A stretch of DNA of 64,000 nt from Deltaproteobacteria bacterium (GTDB taxonomy: Bacteria > Desulfobacterota > Desulfobacteria > Desulfobacterales > SURF-15): NCBI GenBank assembly GCA_019309565.1, contig JAFDFZ010000025.1, positions 1-64,000 of the forward strand, read 5' to 3'. Below the pieces are notes generated by a model. It was given only the letters and a program-made list of their open reading frames with translations, had not been told where the DNA came from and did no database searches. The first letter of the stretch is position 1. Every line of letters begins with the position of its first letter. The translations under genes and the position numbers were made by a program. Shown one piece after another: positions 7,344-16,064 of this stretch.

Positions 7344-9428
7344 ATGCTTACAGCGATCGTTTTGATGGGTGGAATGGGTATTCTTATCGGTACTCTATTA
7401 GCCATGGCATCCAAGATATTTTACGTTTATGTCGATCCTAAAGTTGAAGCTGTCGAAATGGCGCTGCCTGGCGCCAACTGTGGTGGTTGTGGGCTTCCGG
7501 GCTGCAGTGCCAATGCAGAAGCCATTGTTGCAGGAAAGGCTTCCCCGAGTTCTTGTGTAGCCGGCGGAGCGGAGATTGCCGAGGCCATTGCAGCCATCAT
7601 GGGGGTATCGGTGGAGGCCAGGGAACCTGATATTGCAAGACCGGGTTGTTACTTCGGGCTGCAGGGAAGACAGCATGCTGACCTTCACTATCTGTATGAC
7701 GGTGTTAAAGATTGCAGAGCCGTCGCCGCATTAGGCGGAGGTATGAAGGTGTGCCGCATCGGCTGTCTCGGGCTGGGCACCTGTGCGGCATCATGTCCGT
7801 TCGATGCCATTTCCATGAGCCCCGCTGGATTGCCTGTAGTGGATGAAGTCAAGTGCACAGGGTGCGGTACCTGCGAGAGGGTATGTCCCAAACACATTAT
7901 AAAACTGTCGTCTGTGACCCGTCGGATAATTCGGGAGTATACCATCGATGATTGTACGACCCCATGTCAACGAGCGTGCCCGGCGGGCATCGATATCCGG
8001 GAGTATATCCGGCAGATTAATCTTGGAGACTATCATCGCAGCGTGCAGGTGATCAAAGAAAGACTTCCATTTCCAACTGTTATCGGACGCATATGCCCCC
8101 GGCCCTGCGAACTGGAATGCCGAAGAAACTATGTTGATGAACCGGTTGCCATAAACTTCTTGAAACGCTTTGTGGCCGATTACGAAAAATCAACAGGAAA
8201 AAGGGTTCTTGCTTACAAGGCACCGGATACGGATAGAAAAATCGCAGTCATAGGAGGGGGGGTGGAAGGGCTTTCAACAGCCTATTTTGCAGCCAGACTG
8301 GGGCACTCTCCCACAGTATATGAAGCCACCGCACATCTGGGCGGATTATTGAGAAGCGCGATTGCTCTGGACCGATTGCCAAGAGAGGTACTGGATTGGG
8401 ATATAGACGGCATCCTGGAGATGGGGGTGAAGGCCGAAACAAATAAAGTGCTGGGAGCGGATTTCACCATCTGCTCACTTTTAGAACAGGGATTTGAAGC
8501 GGTGTTTTTGGCAACCGGCGGGTGGGACAGCCGTTTGGCCAGACACGGTGGTTCGAAAATCGAATCGCCTATACCCGGCACCTATCTGTTGCTGGATCTG
8601 TTAAGATCTGAATCCACAAAGCAATCTGCAGTGTCTATAGGCAAGAATGTGGTCATTTCAGGCGGCGGGAAGTTGGCTCTTGATGCGGCTAGAATCTGCA
8701 AGGGGCGAGGCGCAAAAACAATCACCATATTATATAGAGAATCTCTTGAGGACAGCCCAATAACCGATGCCGATGTCAAGGCATATGGAGATAAGCTGGA
8801 TATTCTGTTTAATGTCGGGATTAACCGTCTTTATGGTGAAAAAGATCGGCTAACGGAATTGGAATATATCGATCTTGATACCAAAACTCCCCATACTATA
8901 ACCGCTGAAACCCTGATCATTGCCTCCGGCCGCTTTCCTGAAATTATTTTCACTCCTGTAAGAAGAGAGTTCAAAGAACCTGCGGAATCACCCTCCCTGG
9001 AAGTTCCGCCAAGATGGGAAGCGAAAGGTCCCTATAAGGCCCCTGCGTTTCGCAATGAAGTGGGCTTGCTCTCCGAAGGTGATACTCTGAGTGATTTCAG
9101 TGCGGCTGTAAAGGCAATCGGTGCCGGACGTCGTGCTGCAGCCGCTATTCATCAAATGATGTACGGACTTGATCCCATTCTTCCAGAAGATGTGGTTACA
9201 CCAACGACACCGATTCAAGATGTCGATCATGTAGAACAGGTCGAGTCCATCCATCGTCATATTATGCCGCTTTGCAGAGCGCAGGATGAAGAAGAGTGCC
9301 CAGAGCGGGAAAAAGGATTTACCGAGCAGACAGCAAAATCAGAGGCGTCAAGATGCCTTCAGTGCGGTCTGGTTTGTTATGAAAGAAAATGGGACGAACA
9401 GTCCTATGAAATTCGACAGATCGCCTAG
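7344..9428 (+). CDS. Membrane-anchored RnfB-GltD fusion oxidoreductase
   Basis: A 694-residue fusion. Its ATG follows CAGGAG by seven bases; a TTG two codons earlier is less likely. Residues 1-25 form one membrane helix. Next is an RnfB-type cluster domain (ANCGGCGLPGC) and two ferredoxin motifs (CLGLGTCAASCPFDA, CTGCGTCERVCP), as in RnfB. From about 200 on the protein is GltD/NfnB-like: N-terminal cluster cysteines (CTTPCQRACPAG, CPRPCELECRR), FAD loop IAVIGGGVEGLSTAY, NADP-type loop VVISGGGKLALDAAR, and a closing SRCLQCGLVC. RnfB normally works with RnfACDEG, none of which is near. With NuoE- and NuoF-like partners this resembles StnB of Stn transhydrogenases, but membrane-tethered and RnfB-extended. 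Exchange of electrons between NADH, NADPH and ferredoxin is an inference. Confidence 0.85.
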   Translation: MLTAIVLMGGMGILIGTLLAMASKIFYVYVDPKVEAVEMALPGANCGGCGLPGCSANAEAIVAGKASPSSCVAGGAEIAEAIAAIMGVSVEAREPDIARPGCYFGLQGRQHADLHYLYDGVKDCRAVAALGGGMKVCRIGCLGLGTCAASCPFDAISMSPAGLPVVDEVKCTGCGTCERVCPKHIIKLSSVTRRIIREYTIDDCTTPCQRACPAGIDIREYIRQINLGDYHRSVQVIKERLPFPTVIGRICPRPCELECRRNYVDEPVAINFLKRFVADYEKSTGKRVLAYKAPDTDRKIAVIGGGVEGLSTAYFAARLGHSPTVYEATAHLGGLLRSAIALDRLPREVLDWDIDGILEMGVKAETNKVLGADFTICSLLEQGFEAVFLATGGWDSRLARHGGSKIESPIPGTYLLLDLLRSESTKQSAVSIGKNVVISGGGKLALDAARICKGRGAKTITILYRESLEDSPITDADVKAYGDKLDILFNVGINRLYGEKDRLTELEYIDLDTKTPHTITAETLIIASGRFPEIIFTPVRREFKEPAESPSLEVPPRWEAKGPYKAPAFRNEVGLLSEGDTLSDFSAAVKAIGAGRRAAAAIHQMMYGLDPILPEDVVTPTTPIQDVDHVEQVESIHRHIMPLCRAQDEEECPEREKGFTEQTAKSEASRCLQCGLVCYERKWDEQSYEIRQIA

Positions 9429-9499
9429 TCCCGTTCCAGCGGCTTGCCTTTTAGACACATCATAATTATCATAGTAGAGATAGAACCCGAGTGATCTAA

Positions 9500-9540
9500 A
9501 GCAGCCAACCCGGAGGCTCAGCGGTACCGGCTGCTGTTTT
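9500..9540 (+). terminator. Probable terminator after the fusion gene
   Basis: AGCAGCC at 9500-9506 pairs with GGCTGCT at 9529-9535 and is followed by GTTTTT. The loop is long at 22 bases. It would end or weaken the nuoE-like operon message before the rseC gene. Confidence 0.5.
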
Positions 9541-9569
9541 TACCAATAAATTCAAAGGTCAATGGTTTT

Positions 9570-10028
9570 ATGGCTGGAGCTGGATTAACCACTGAAGAAG
9601 GCGTTGTGCTCAGAAAGGATACTAACACCGCCTGGATTAAAACAACGAAAACAGGAGCATGCAAAGATTGCACTGCAAGAGGCTCCTGTCATACGCTGGG
9701 CGGTGGCAAAGAGATGGAAGTGGAAGCCATTAACCTTGCCGGGGCTCGGATTGGAGATCGTGTGATTATAGGATTTGAAACCGGCTCCCTGCTAAAGGCC
9801 AGTTTTCTTCTTTACATTCTTCCTGTTCTCGGTCTTGTTGGCGGTGCTCTTCTTGGAAATGAAGTTGGCCCTGCAATAGGGCTCAACCCGGAGGCGGCTT
9901 CCGCTGTCTCCGGGTTTCTTTTTCTATTTCTGGCCTTTTTGTTTGTTCGGCAAAAGGGAAGCCGACTGGCTCAGAAAGATCAGTATCGCCCGAAGGTGAT
10001 TCGTATCTTGCCAAGAAAATCCGAATAG
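9570..10028 (+). CDS. RseC/MucC-family membrane protein
   Basis: A 152-residue protein of the RseC family (SoxR-reducing system and sigma-E regulation). The cytoplasmic N-terminal half carries the conserved cysteine group GACKDCTARGSCHTLG near residues 28-43. Two membrane helices follow (about 72-95 and 108-128) and then a basic tail. In many bacteria rseC-like genes accompany rnf operons, which agrees with the RnfB-type domain of the preceding gene. Its likely job is assembly or regulation of a membrane redox module; the biochemical role of the family is not settled. The gene is separated from the fusion gene by a possible terminator. Confidence 0.85.
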   Translation: MAGAGLTTEEGVVLRKDTNTAWIKTTKTGACKDCTARGSCHTLGGGKEMEVEAINLAGARIGDRVIIGFETGSLLKASFLLYILPVLGLVGGALLGNEVGPAIGLNPEAASAVSGFLFLFLAFLFVRQKGSRLAQKDQYRPKVIRILPRKSE

Positions 10029-10141
10029 CGCCTCTTTGATGTAAGAGACCTGGTTGTTTTGAAACCACTATTCAGATTGCCACGCACAGCCTCGCGTGAT
10101 AAAAAGTGGAGTCAGCCTATTTTTAACCGGAGAGAGGTTTC

Positions 10142-12898
10142 ATGATAAAAAAGCATGAATATATGAAACAATTGGATTTGAAGGAGAAAAGATATCGCAT
10201 TTTTGATTTTAATGTGCTTGAAGAAAAGGGAATTGCCGATATCAGACGGCTTCCGTTTTCCATCAAGATTCTTGTGGAAAATCTTCTTCGAAAACTGGAC
10301 GGGAATATTGTTAAGGAGTCCGATCTGCTTAATATCGCCCGGTGGCAGCCAGTATATGATCAACATATAGAGATTCCTTTTCATCCGGCCCGGGTTCTGA
10401 TGCAAGATTTTACCGGCGTGCCCGCTGTTGTGGATCTTGCAGCCATGCGGGATGCCTTAAAAAATCTGGGTGGCGACCCCAGGAAAATCAATCCGCTTGT
10501 ACCGGTCGATTTGATCGTGGATCACTCGGTTCAGGTGGATTTTTTCGGCACGTCGCACTGCCTGGAAAAGAACGTAAAGAAAGAATACGAACGAAACGCA
10601 GAGCGGTATGAATTGCTTAAGTGGGCCCAGAGAAGTTTCACCAATTTAAATGTGGTACCGCCAAGATCAGGCATCTGCCATCAGGTGAACCTGGAGTATC
10701 TGGGATCGGTGGTCATGGGCCAAGGCAACAATGGCAACGCAACGGCATTTCCCGATACTCTGGTGGGCATGGATTCCCATACCACAATGATCAATGGAAT
10801 CGGCGTTCTCGCATGGGGTGTAGGGGGCATCGAGGCTGAAGCCGTCATGCTCGGTCAACCATATAACATGACCATCCCGCAGGTAATAGGAATCAGATTG
10901 ACCAATCGGCTCAAACAGGGAGTCACGGCAACCGATCTGGTTCTTAGAATCACCCAACTTTTGCGGGAAAAAGGGGTTGTAGAAAAATTTGTAGAATATT
11001 TCGGCCCCGGCATTCAATACCTGACCGTTCCAGACAGGGCAACCATCTCCAACATGACTCCAGAGGCGGGCGCTACAGTTAGCCTGTTTCCCATTGACCG
11101 GCAAACCATTGATTATCTGAAACTCACACACCGGCAGAATACCGCAGAGCTTGTGGAAGCTTACAGCCGGGAAACGGGACTGTTTCATACCGGATGCGAA
11201 CAACCTGTCTATACCGATGTGCTGGAGATCGATTTGAACACTATCGAGCCAGCGGTTTCCGGCCCGGCAAGACCTCAAGATAGAATAGCCTTAAAGGATC
11301 TTAAGGGAAGCTTTGCACAAGCGCTTGGATGTGAATACAACAGGGATGTAGAAGTGGATCAGCTATCCACCCTGTTCGATGAATCAGGCTCCCAGACGAT
11401 GCGAAAACCCCAATGCACACCGGTAAGCCCGAAACTCTATGACGTAAATCTAAACGATACCGAAGAGAAGATAGGAGACGGAAGTGTCGTCATTGCCGCT
11501 ATTACCTCGTGCACCAATACATCCAATCCTTACGTTTTGCTGGGTGCCGGGCTTGTCGCAAAAAAGGCGGTGCAGCGGGGCCTTAAGGTCCCGCCCTGCG
11601 TTAAAACATCAGTTGCACCTGGATCAAAAGTGGTAATCGACTACTTGCATGACGCCGGTCTGCTGCCGTATCTTGAAGCGCTGGGATTTCACCTGACAGG
11701 TTTTGGTTGTACAACATGTATAGGAAACAGCGGGCCGCTGCATCCAGAGATCGAAAGAGTGGTTGCGGAAAACCAATTGAATGTGGTGGCGGTACTGTCT
11801 GGAAACCGCAATTTCGAGGCCAGGATTCACCAGAGCATTAAATCAAACTATCTGGCCTCTCCCATGCTGGTGGTGGTTTTTGCACTGGCTGGAAGGATTG
11901 ATGTGGACTTTGCCATAGAACCGGTCGGTCTCGACCCTAATGGCGAGCCGGTCTATTTGAAGGATATCTGGCCTTCGGATGAGGAAATACGCTCATTGGT
12001 TCAACGTCATGTTAAGGAGACGTTTTTCAGAAAAGAATATCGTCAAATATTTAAAGGAGATGATCTTTGGAAAAATCTGTCGGTAAAAAAGAGTACCACC
12101 TATCCATGGGATGAAAAATCCACCTATATTAAGAATCCTCCCTTTTTCAACGACTTTTCGCTTCAGCCGGTCCATATACGGGAGCTTATCGATGCACGGG
12201 TACTGGTTTTCTTAGGGGATTCCATCACAACCGATCATATCTCTCCGGCCGGCGCCATCGCAGAGGCGTATCCCGCAGGCCGGTATCTGATCGAAAAAGG
12301 GATATCTCCGGTTGCTTTCAACTCATATGGTTCCCGCAGGGGAAATCATGAGGTGATGATGAGAGGTACATTCGGCAACATACGGATCAAAAACAGGCTT
12401 GTGGCGCCGACCGAGGGAAGTTATACGAAGAAATTTCCTGAAGGCACCGAAATGTATATCTACGATGCGGCCATGAAATATCGGAATGAAGGTGTTCCTC
12501 TGGTGGTACTTGCGGGCAGGGAGTATGGATCCGGATCATCGCGTGATTGGGCGGCAAAAGGAACGGCATTGCTTGGTGTAAGAGCCGTGATGGCTCAATC
12601 TTTCGAACGAATTCACCGAAGCAACCTGGTAGGTATGGGGGTTTTGCCGCTGATGTTGAAAGAAGGCGACAGCTGGGAGAGTCTTGGAATCGATGGTTCC
12701 GAAACTTTTACTATCAGCGGTATTGAAGATCTATTGCCTCGTCAAACCATGAAAATCAAGGCTGTTAAGGCAGACAGAAGGGAAATCATTTTTGAAGCAA
12801 TCGCTCGGGTGGATACGGAAATGGAGATTGAGTACTTCAAAAACGGGGGGATTCTTCCTTATGTTGTAAGAAAACTTTTAAATGAGCCCCGTTGTTGA
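10142..12898 (+). CDS. acnA: Aconitate hydratase A
   Basis: A 918-residue cytoplasmic enzyme of the aconitase A/IRP1 type that interconverts citrate and isocitrate. The cluster cysteines are visible in ITSCTNTSNP near residue 455 and GFGCTTCIGNSG near 522. Other family landmarks are VDHSVQVDFFG, GMDSHTTMINGIG and the swivel-domain SRDWAAKGTALLGVRA. The first ATG follows GGAGAGAGG and was preferred over the second at residue 8. The last residues and the stop codon (CCC CGT TGT TGA) are formed by the left end of a dispersed repeat that starts at 12887, so the native C-terminus has probably been replaced. In a sulfate reducer it would serve an oxidative or split citric acid cycle. Confidence 0.95.
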   Translation: MIKKHEYMKQLDLKEKRYRIFDFNVLEEKGIADIRRLPFSIKILVENLLRKLDGNIVKESDLLNIARWQPVYDQHIEIPFHPARVLMQDFTGVPAVVDLAAMRDALKNLGGDPRKINPLVPVDLIVDHSVQVDFFGTSHCLEKNVKKEYERNAERYELLKWAQRSFTNLNVVPPRSGICHQVNLEYLGSVVMGQGNNGNATAFPDTLVGMDSHTTMINGIGVLAWGVGGIEAEAVMLGQPYNMTIPQVIGIRLTNRLKQGVTATDLVLRITQLLREKGVVEKFVEYFGPGIQYLTVPDRATISNMTPEAGATVSLFPIDRQTIDYLKLTHRQNTAELVEAYSRETGLFHTGCEQPVYTDVLEIDLNTIEPAVSGPARPQDRIALKDLKGSFAQALGCEYNRDVEVDQLSTLFDESGSQTMRKPQCTPVSPKLYDVNLNDTEEKIGDGSVVIAAITSCTNTSNPYVLLGAGLVAKKAVQRGLKVPPCVKTSVAPGSKVVIDYLHDAGLLPYLEALGFHLTGFGCTTCIGNSGPLHPEIERVVAENQLNVVAVLSGNRNFEARIHQSIKSNYLASPMLVVVFALAGRIDVDFAIEPVGLDPNGEPVYLKDIWPSDEEIRSLVQRHVKETFFRKEYRQIFKGDDLWKNLSVKKSTTYPWDEKSTYIKNPPFFNDFSLQPVHIRELIDARVLVFLGDSITTDHISPAGAIAEAYPAGRYLIEKGISPVAFNSYGSRRGNHEVMMRGTFGNIRIKNRLVAPTEGSYTKKFPEGTEMYIYDAAMKYRNEGVPLVVLAGREYGSGSSRDWAAKGTALLGVRAVMAQSFERIHRSNLVGMGVLPLMLKEGDSWESLGIDGSETFTISGIEDLLPRQTMKIKAVKADRREIIFEAIARVDTEMEIEYFKNGGILPYVVRKLLNEPRC

Positions 12899-13081
12899 AT
12901 AACAGGTAGTGTCTGAAACCTGTAGACCGGGTTCAATTGCATGTCAGGGGCATTTTGCCATGTGATTTTTTGATTTTCTCATCTCTGTGAATTCCACGAT
13001 GATAAAAATAACAGCGACATGATGACGATAGTTCATGGCAAAATGGTAGATTTGCTTTATTGTTTTATGCAACTACGGGGT
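12887..13081 (-). repeat. Dispersed repeat copy 1, 195 bp, with imperfect terminal inverted repeats
   Basis: The left end CCCCGTTGTTGAAT and the reversed right end CCCCGTAGTTGCAT agree in 12 of 14 positions. On the minus strand it contains AAATCACATGGCAAAATG, which matches the core of the copies at 23.5 and 43.5 kb with one difference from the former, and it ends in TTCAACAACGGGGC like the copy at 43.5 kb. It also holds a perfect 12-bp inverted repeat (12951-12962 with 13034-13045). No coding capacity is seen. It spans the acnA stop and reaches the rhomboid start region, so it looks like an inserted non-autonomous element. Confidence 0.6.
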
Positions 13082-13934
13082 GAGCCATAGGCAACCGATG
13101 TCGCATTCCTCTCGCAAATCGATTCTTTGTCCAAACTGCAGAAAACTCATCGGGATCGATGAACCCATATGTCCTTATTGCGGTACCAGAAAGCCCGGCG
13201 CACGGTGGAAGAATCTTCTTTACTTCCGCGGCCTGGATGAGCCTGTTCGGCTGATCATCATCGCCAATGCTGCCATGTATTTCGTCAGCATTTTGTTCAA
13301 TCCGAGCAGAGCCGGTTTTGGTCTGAACCCACTTTCTCTGTTCGCTCCAGACAGCCAGAGCCTTCTGCTTCTGGGAGCGACCGGAACCGTACCCATCGAT
13401 CAACTCGATCGATGGTGGACGCTGATTTCAGCGAATTATCTCCATGGAAACCTGTTACATATCTTCTTTAACATGGTTGCTCTAAGGCAATTGGGCCATC
13501 TTATGGTTCAACTCTACGGGGTGTACAGGCTGATCCTTCTTTATACACTTAGTGGTATCGCAGGGTTTTTGGTTTCTTATATGGCTGGTGTAACTTTTAC
13601 AATAGGAGCTTCGGCCTCTGTATGCGGGCTTATTGGAGCCTGTCTTTATTACGGAAAAAGCCGGGGAGGTGTATTCGGACAAGCTCTCCTCAAGCAGATC
13701 GGGGGCTGGGCGGCTGCCATTTTTGTATTCGGTTTTCTGGTACCTGGCATCAACAACTGGGGGCATGGCGGTGGAATCCTGGCGGGAGCCGTGCTTGGTT
13801 TCTTGCTCGGCTATGAAGAGAGACGACGGGAGACACTATGGCAGAAAATGCTGGCCCTGGGCTGTATAGCACTGACTATCGGTGTGCTGGTTTATGCCGT
13901 CGCAAGCGCTTTGTACTACCGAACACTTGGATGA
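13080..13934 (+). CDS. Rhomboid-family intramembrane serine protease with N-terminal zinc ribbon
   Basis: A 284-residue membrane protein. Residues 16-40 form a zinc ribbon (CPNCRKLIG and CPYCGTRKPG). Six or seven membrane helices follow. Rhomboid signatures are HGNLLHIFFNMVALRQLG near 125, the catalytic serine in TIGASASVCGLIGA near 180, and the catalytic histidine in NNWGHGGGILAGAVLG near 223. The second position after the serine motif is Ala-Ser rather than the usual Gly, a mild departure. The start is uncertain: GTG at 13080 lies at the end of the upstream repeat, and an ATG six codons later is equally possible. Substrates are unknown. Confidence 0.85.
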   Translation: MSHRQPMSHSSRKSILCPNCRKLIGIDEPICPYCGTRKPGARWKNLLYFRGLDEPVRLIIIANAAMYFVSILFNPSRAGFGLNPLSLFAPDSQSLLLLGATGTVPIDQLDRWWTLISANYLHGNLLHIFFNMVALRQLGHLMVQLYGVYRLILLYTLSGIAGFLVSYMAGVTFTIGASASVCGLIGACLYYGKSRGGVFGQALLKQIGGWAAAIFVFGFLVPGINNWGHGGGILAGAVLGFLLGYEERRRETLWQKMLALGCIALTIGVLVYAVASALYYRTLG

Positions 13935-13988
13935 AAAAAGGCAGCCCGGGCAGTGGTGACGAATCATTTCTTGAAAAGAAAGCTTTTT

Positions 13989-15239
13989 CTATATCATTTC
14001 CAGCGCACAGGCCATGGCAACACCGCCTCCACCGCATAAAGTAGCTAGCCCCAGGGCCTTGTTTCTGTTTTTCATGGCATAAATCAAAGTAACCAGGATT
14101 CTGGCGCCTGTGGCTCCGACCGGGTGGCCTAGACCGATTCCGGAACCGTTCACATTGGTAATTTCTCTGTTTAACCCGAGCTCTCTTTCGCATCCTATAT
14201 ACTGGGCCGCAAAGGCCTCATTGAGTTCCACAAGCTCGAAATCATCAATAGTAAGCCCGCTTGTCTGAAGCAGGTTTTTAACCGCGAAAACCGGGCTCAG
14301 CCCCATGATGGACGGATGACACCCGCCCCGGCCGACGGCCCGGATGCGGGCCAGGGGTACAGCGCCAAGCTCCTTTGCCTTCTCTGCCGACATGATTATC
14401 AGTGCGGCCGATCCATCGTTGATCCCGCTTGAGTTGCCGGCGGTGACTTTACCTATGTCCGGCACAAAGGCGGGGGGGAGCTTCTGAAGCTTCTCTAAGC
14501 TTAAACCTGGACGGAAATGCTCATCTTTGTCGAAAATAAAGGCGTCTCCCTTTTTTTGAGGGATTTCCATGGGAACGATCTCTTCTTTGAAGGAGCCGTC
14601 GTTTGTGGCCCTTTCTGCATTATGATGACTCCTAAGCGCTACGACATCCATCTCCTCTCTGCTGATATCAAGATGCTGGGCAACGAACTCTGCTGTGTGG
14701 CCCATGATGTAAGGTTTTCCTTTGAAGTAGCTCAATGGCGGTTTATTTGAGTTGACAGGCCCCTTTTCCGGATGGGGTATGATGTGAGATCCACAGTGCA
14801 GGGCACGGATCATGGCATCCACCAGTACCTGGTCCTGTATACGGTATCCCCATCGAGCACCGGGCACGGTATACGGAACTGCTGACATATGTTCCACTCC
14901 GCCTGCAAGAATGACATCGGCCATGCCCGTCTGAATCATGGCCGCACCGGACACAACGGCCTCCATGCCGGAGGTGCATACCCGGTTTATGGTCACAGCG
15001 GTAACTGCTTCCGGGATGCCGGCCAGCAAGGCGGCTACCCTTGCGACATTCAAACTATCGGCAGGCTCCATACAGCATCCGTATCGAACATCGTCGATAA
15101 TCGACGAATCGATGCCGGCTCTTTGGACGGCTGCTTTCATTGTAACACTGGCTATAGTCGCCGCGTGGCTGTCTTTCAAAGACCCGCCAAACGCACCGAT
15201 GGCGGTTCGACATGCTGAAACGATAACAACCTCTTTCAT
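13989..15239 (-). CDS. Acetyl-CoA C-acetyltransferase (thiolase)
   Basis: A 416-residue cytoplasmic thiolase. The acylated cysteine is C88 in NRVCTSGMEAV, the second half carries ELNEAFAAQY and GSGIGLGHPVGATGAR, and the proton-relay cysteine is in LCGGGGVAMA near the end. It starts with ATG after AAGGAG and overlaps the stop of the upstream gene by four bases. Thiolases condense or cleave acetoacetyl-CoA and longer 3-ketoacyl-CoA; which direction or chain length is used cannot be told. No other beta-oxidation gene is adjacent. Confidence 0.92.
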   Translation of the reverse strand: MKEVVIVSACRTAIGAFGGSLKDSHAATIASVTMKAAVQRAGIDSSIIDDVRYGCCMEPADSLNVARVAALLAGIPEAVTAVTINRVCTSGMEAVVSGAAMIQTGMADVILAGGVEHMSAVPYTVPGARWGYRIQDQVLVDAMIRALHCGSHIIPHPEKGPVNSNKPPLSYFKGKPYIMGHTAEFVAQHLDISREEMDVVALRSHHNAERATNDGSFKEEIVPMEIPQKKGDAFIFDKDEHFRPGLSLEKLQKLPPAFVPDIGKVTAGNSSGINDGSAALIIMSAEKAKELGAVPLARIRAVGRGGCHPSIMGLSPVFAVKNLLQTSGLTIDDFELVELNEAFAAQYIGCERELGLNREITNVNGSGIGLGHPVGATGARILVTLIYAMKNRNKALGLATLCGGGGVAMACALEMI

Positions 15240-15742
15240 GTATCGCTCTCCTTATAAAACAGTTCCAGAGGATTGTCACAGACCTTCCATCTTCCGTTTT
15301 CATTTCGCACCGTGATGATCGTCTCCACCTTCTGGGGTTTACTGAAACCAAAGATTTGAGCAACCAGTGCGTAAAGAGGATTCATGGCGAAACGCCGTTT
15401 ACCAACCAGTTGAACTTCCGCCGATTTATCATCTTTCTTAAGCGTCTTTGTTTTTACATCGTAAAGCCGTGTTTTCATATAGCCTAAGCCAAATCCTCTT
15501 TCTCTAGCCTCCCCGGCAATCACAGACAGAAAGTACTCAACCGCATTCATGCCTCCGATCGTATGAAGATCCTCACAAAGTCGTTCGGCCATGGACGGCT
15601 TGAACATGAAAAACGCCTTTGAAAACTCTATTACCGCCTTTGTTGGTGTGTCACGTCGATCTGCGGATATTAGAATCAACTGCACGATAATGGCTGCCAG
15701 TATCGTCACCGCCAATGTGGTGTATCGCTTAAGTGGTGCCAT
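15236..15742 (-). CDS. Membrane-anchored protein of unknown function
   Basis: A 168-residue protein with one N-terminal membrane helix (about residues 8-27, LAVTILAAIIVQLILIS), followed by a soluble domain that would lie outside the cytoplasmic membrane. The alternating helix and strand pattern, ending in a strand-rich region with VETIITVRNENGRWKVCD, recalls NTF2-like/DUF4878 folds, but the resemblance is only in pattern. It has an excellent ribosome site (GGAGG) and is translationally coupled to the thiolase gene through an ATGA overlap. I do not recognise the family. Confidence 0.7.
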   Translation of the reverse strand: MAPLKRYTTLAVTILAAIIVQLILISADRRDTPTKAVIEFSKAFFMFKPSMAERLCEDLHTIGGMNAVEYFLSVIAGEARERGFGLGYMKTRLYDVKTKTLKKDDKSAEVQLVGKRRFAMNPLYALVAQIFGFSKPQKVETIITVRNENGRWKVCDNPLELFYKESDT

Positions 15743-16064
15743 TTATTCGTCCTCCTTTCAAAGCTAAATACATTGATTCCAAGACCATCGGTTGGGATGG
15801 AGCATAGGAATTTTTTGCTCCTCCTTACCATGGAATATTCTCTTAGACAAGGGATTATGCTTTGTAAAAGGACATGGTCACACCGGTTGCTATCACTACG
15901 TGGTATTGACCCATTATTGTTTTTGAGTTATTGAACGTCAACCCCATGGGATTAAGTATGAACGGAGATCCCACGTGTAATCATAGCGCTTTATGGGTTA
16001 GGATTGTATTTTAATGCTGTATTGCTTAAGAAGGTTGGGGTAAGGCTTGGGGGGAGAAAACAAC
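15743..16064. other. Intergenic region between the divergent thiolase and tmc operons
   Basis: About 320 bases without a convincing gene. It must hold the promoters for the thiolase pair (minus) and for tmcDCBA (plus). I see no hexamer pair clearly better than chance and no long inverted repeat. Confidence 0.5.
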
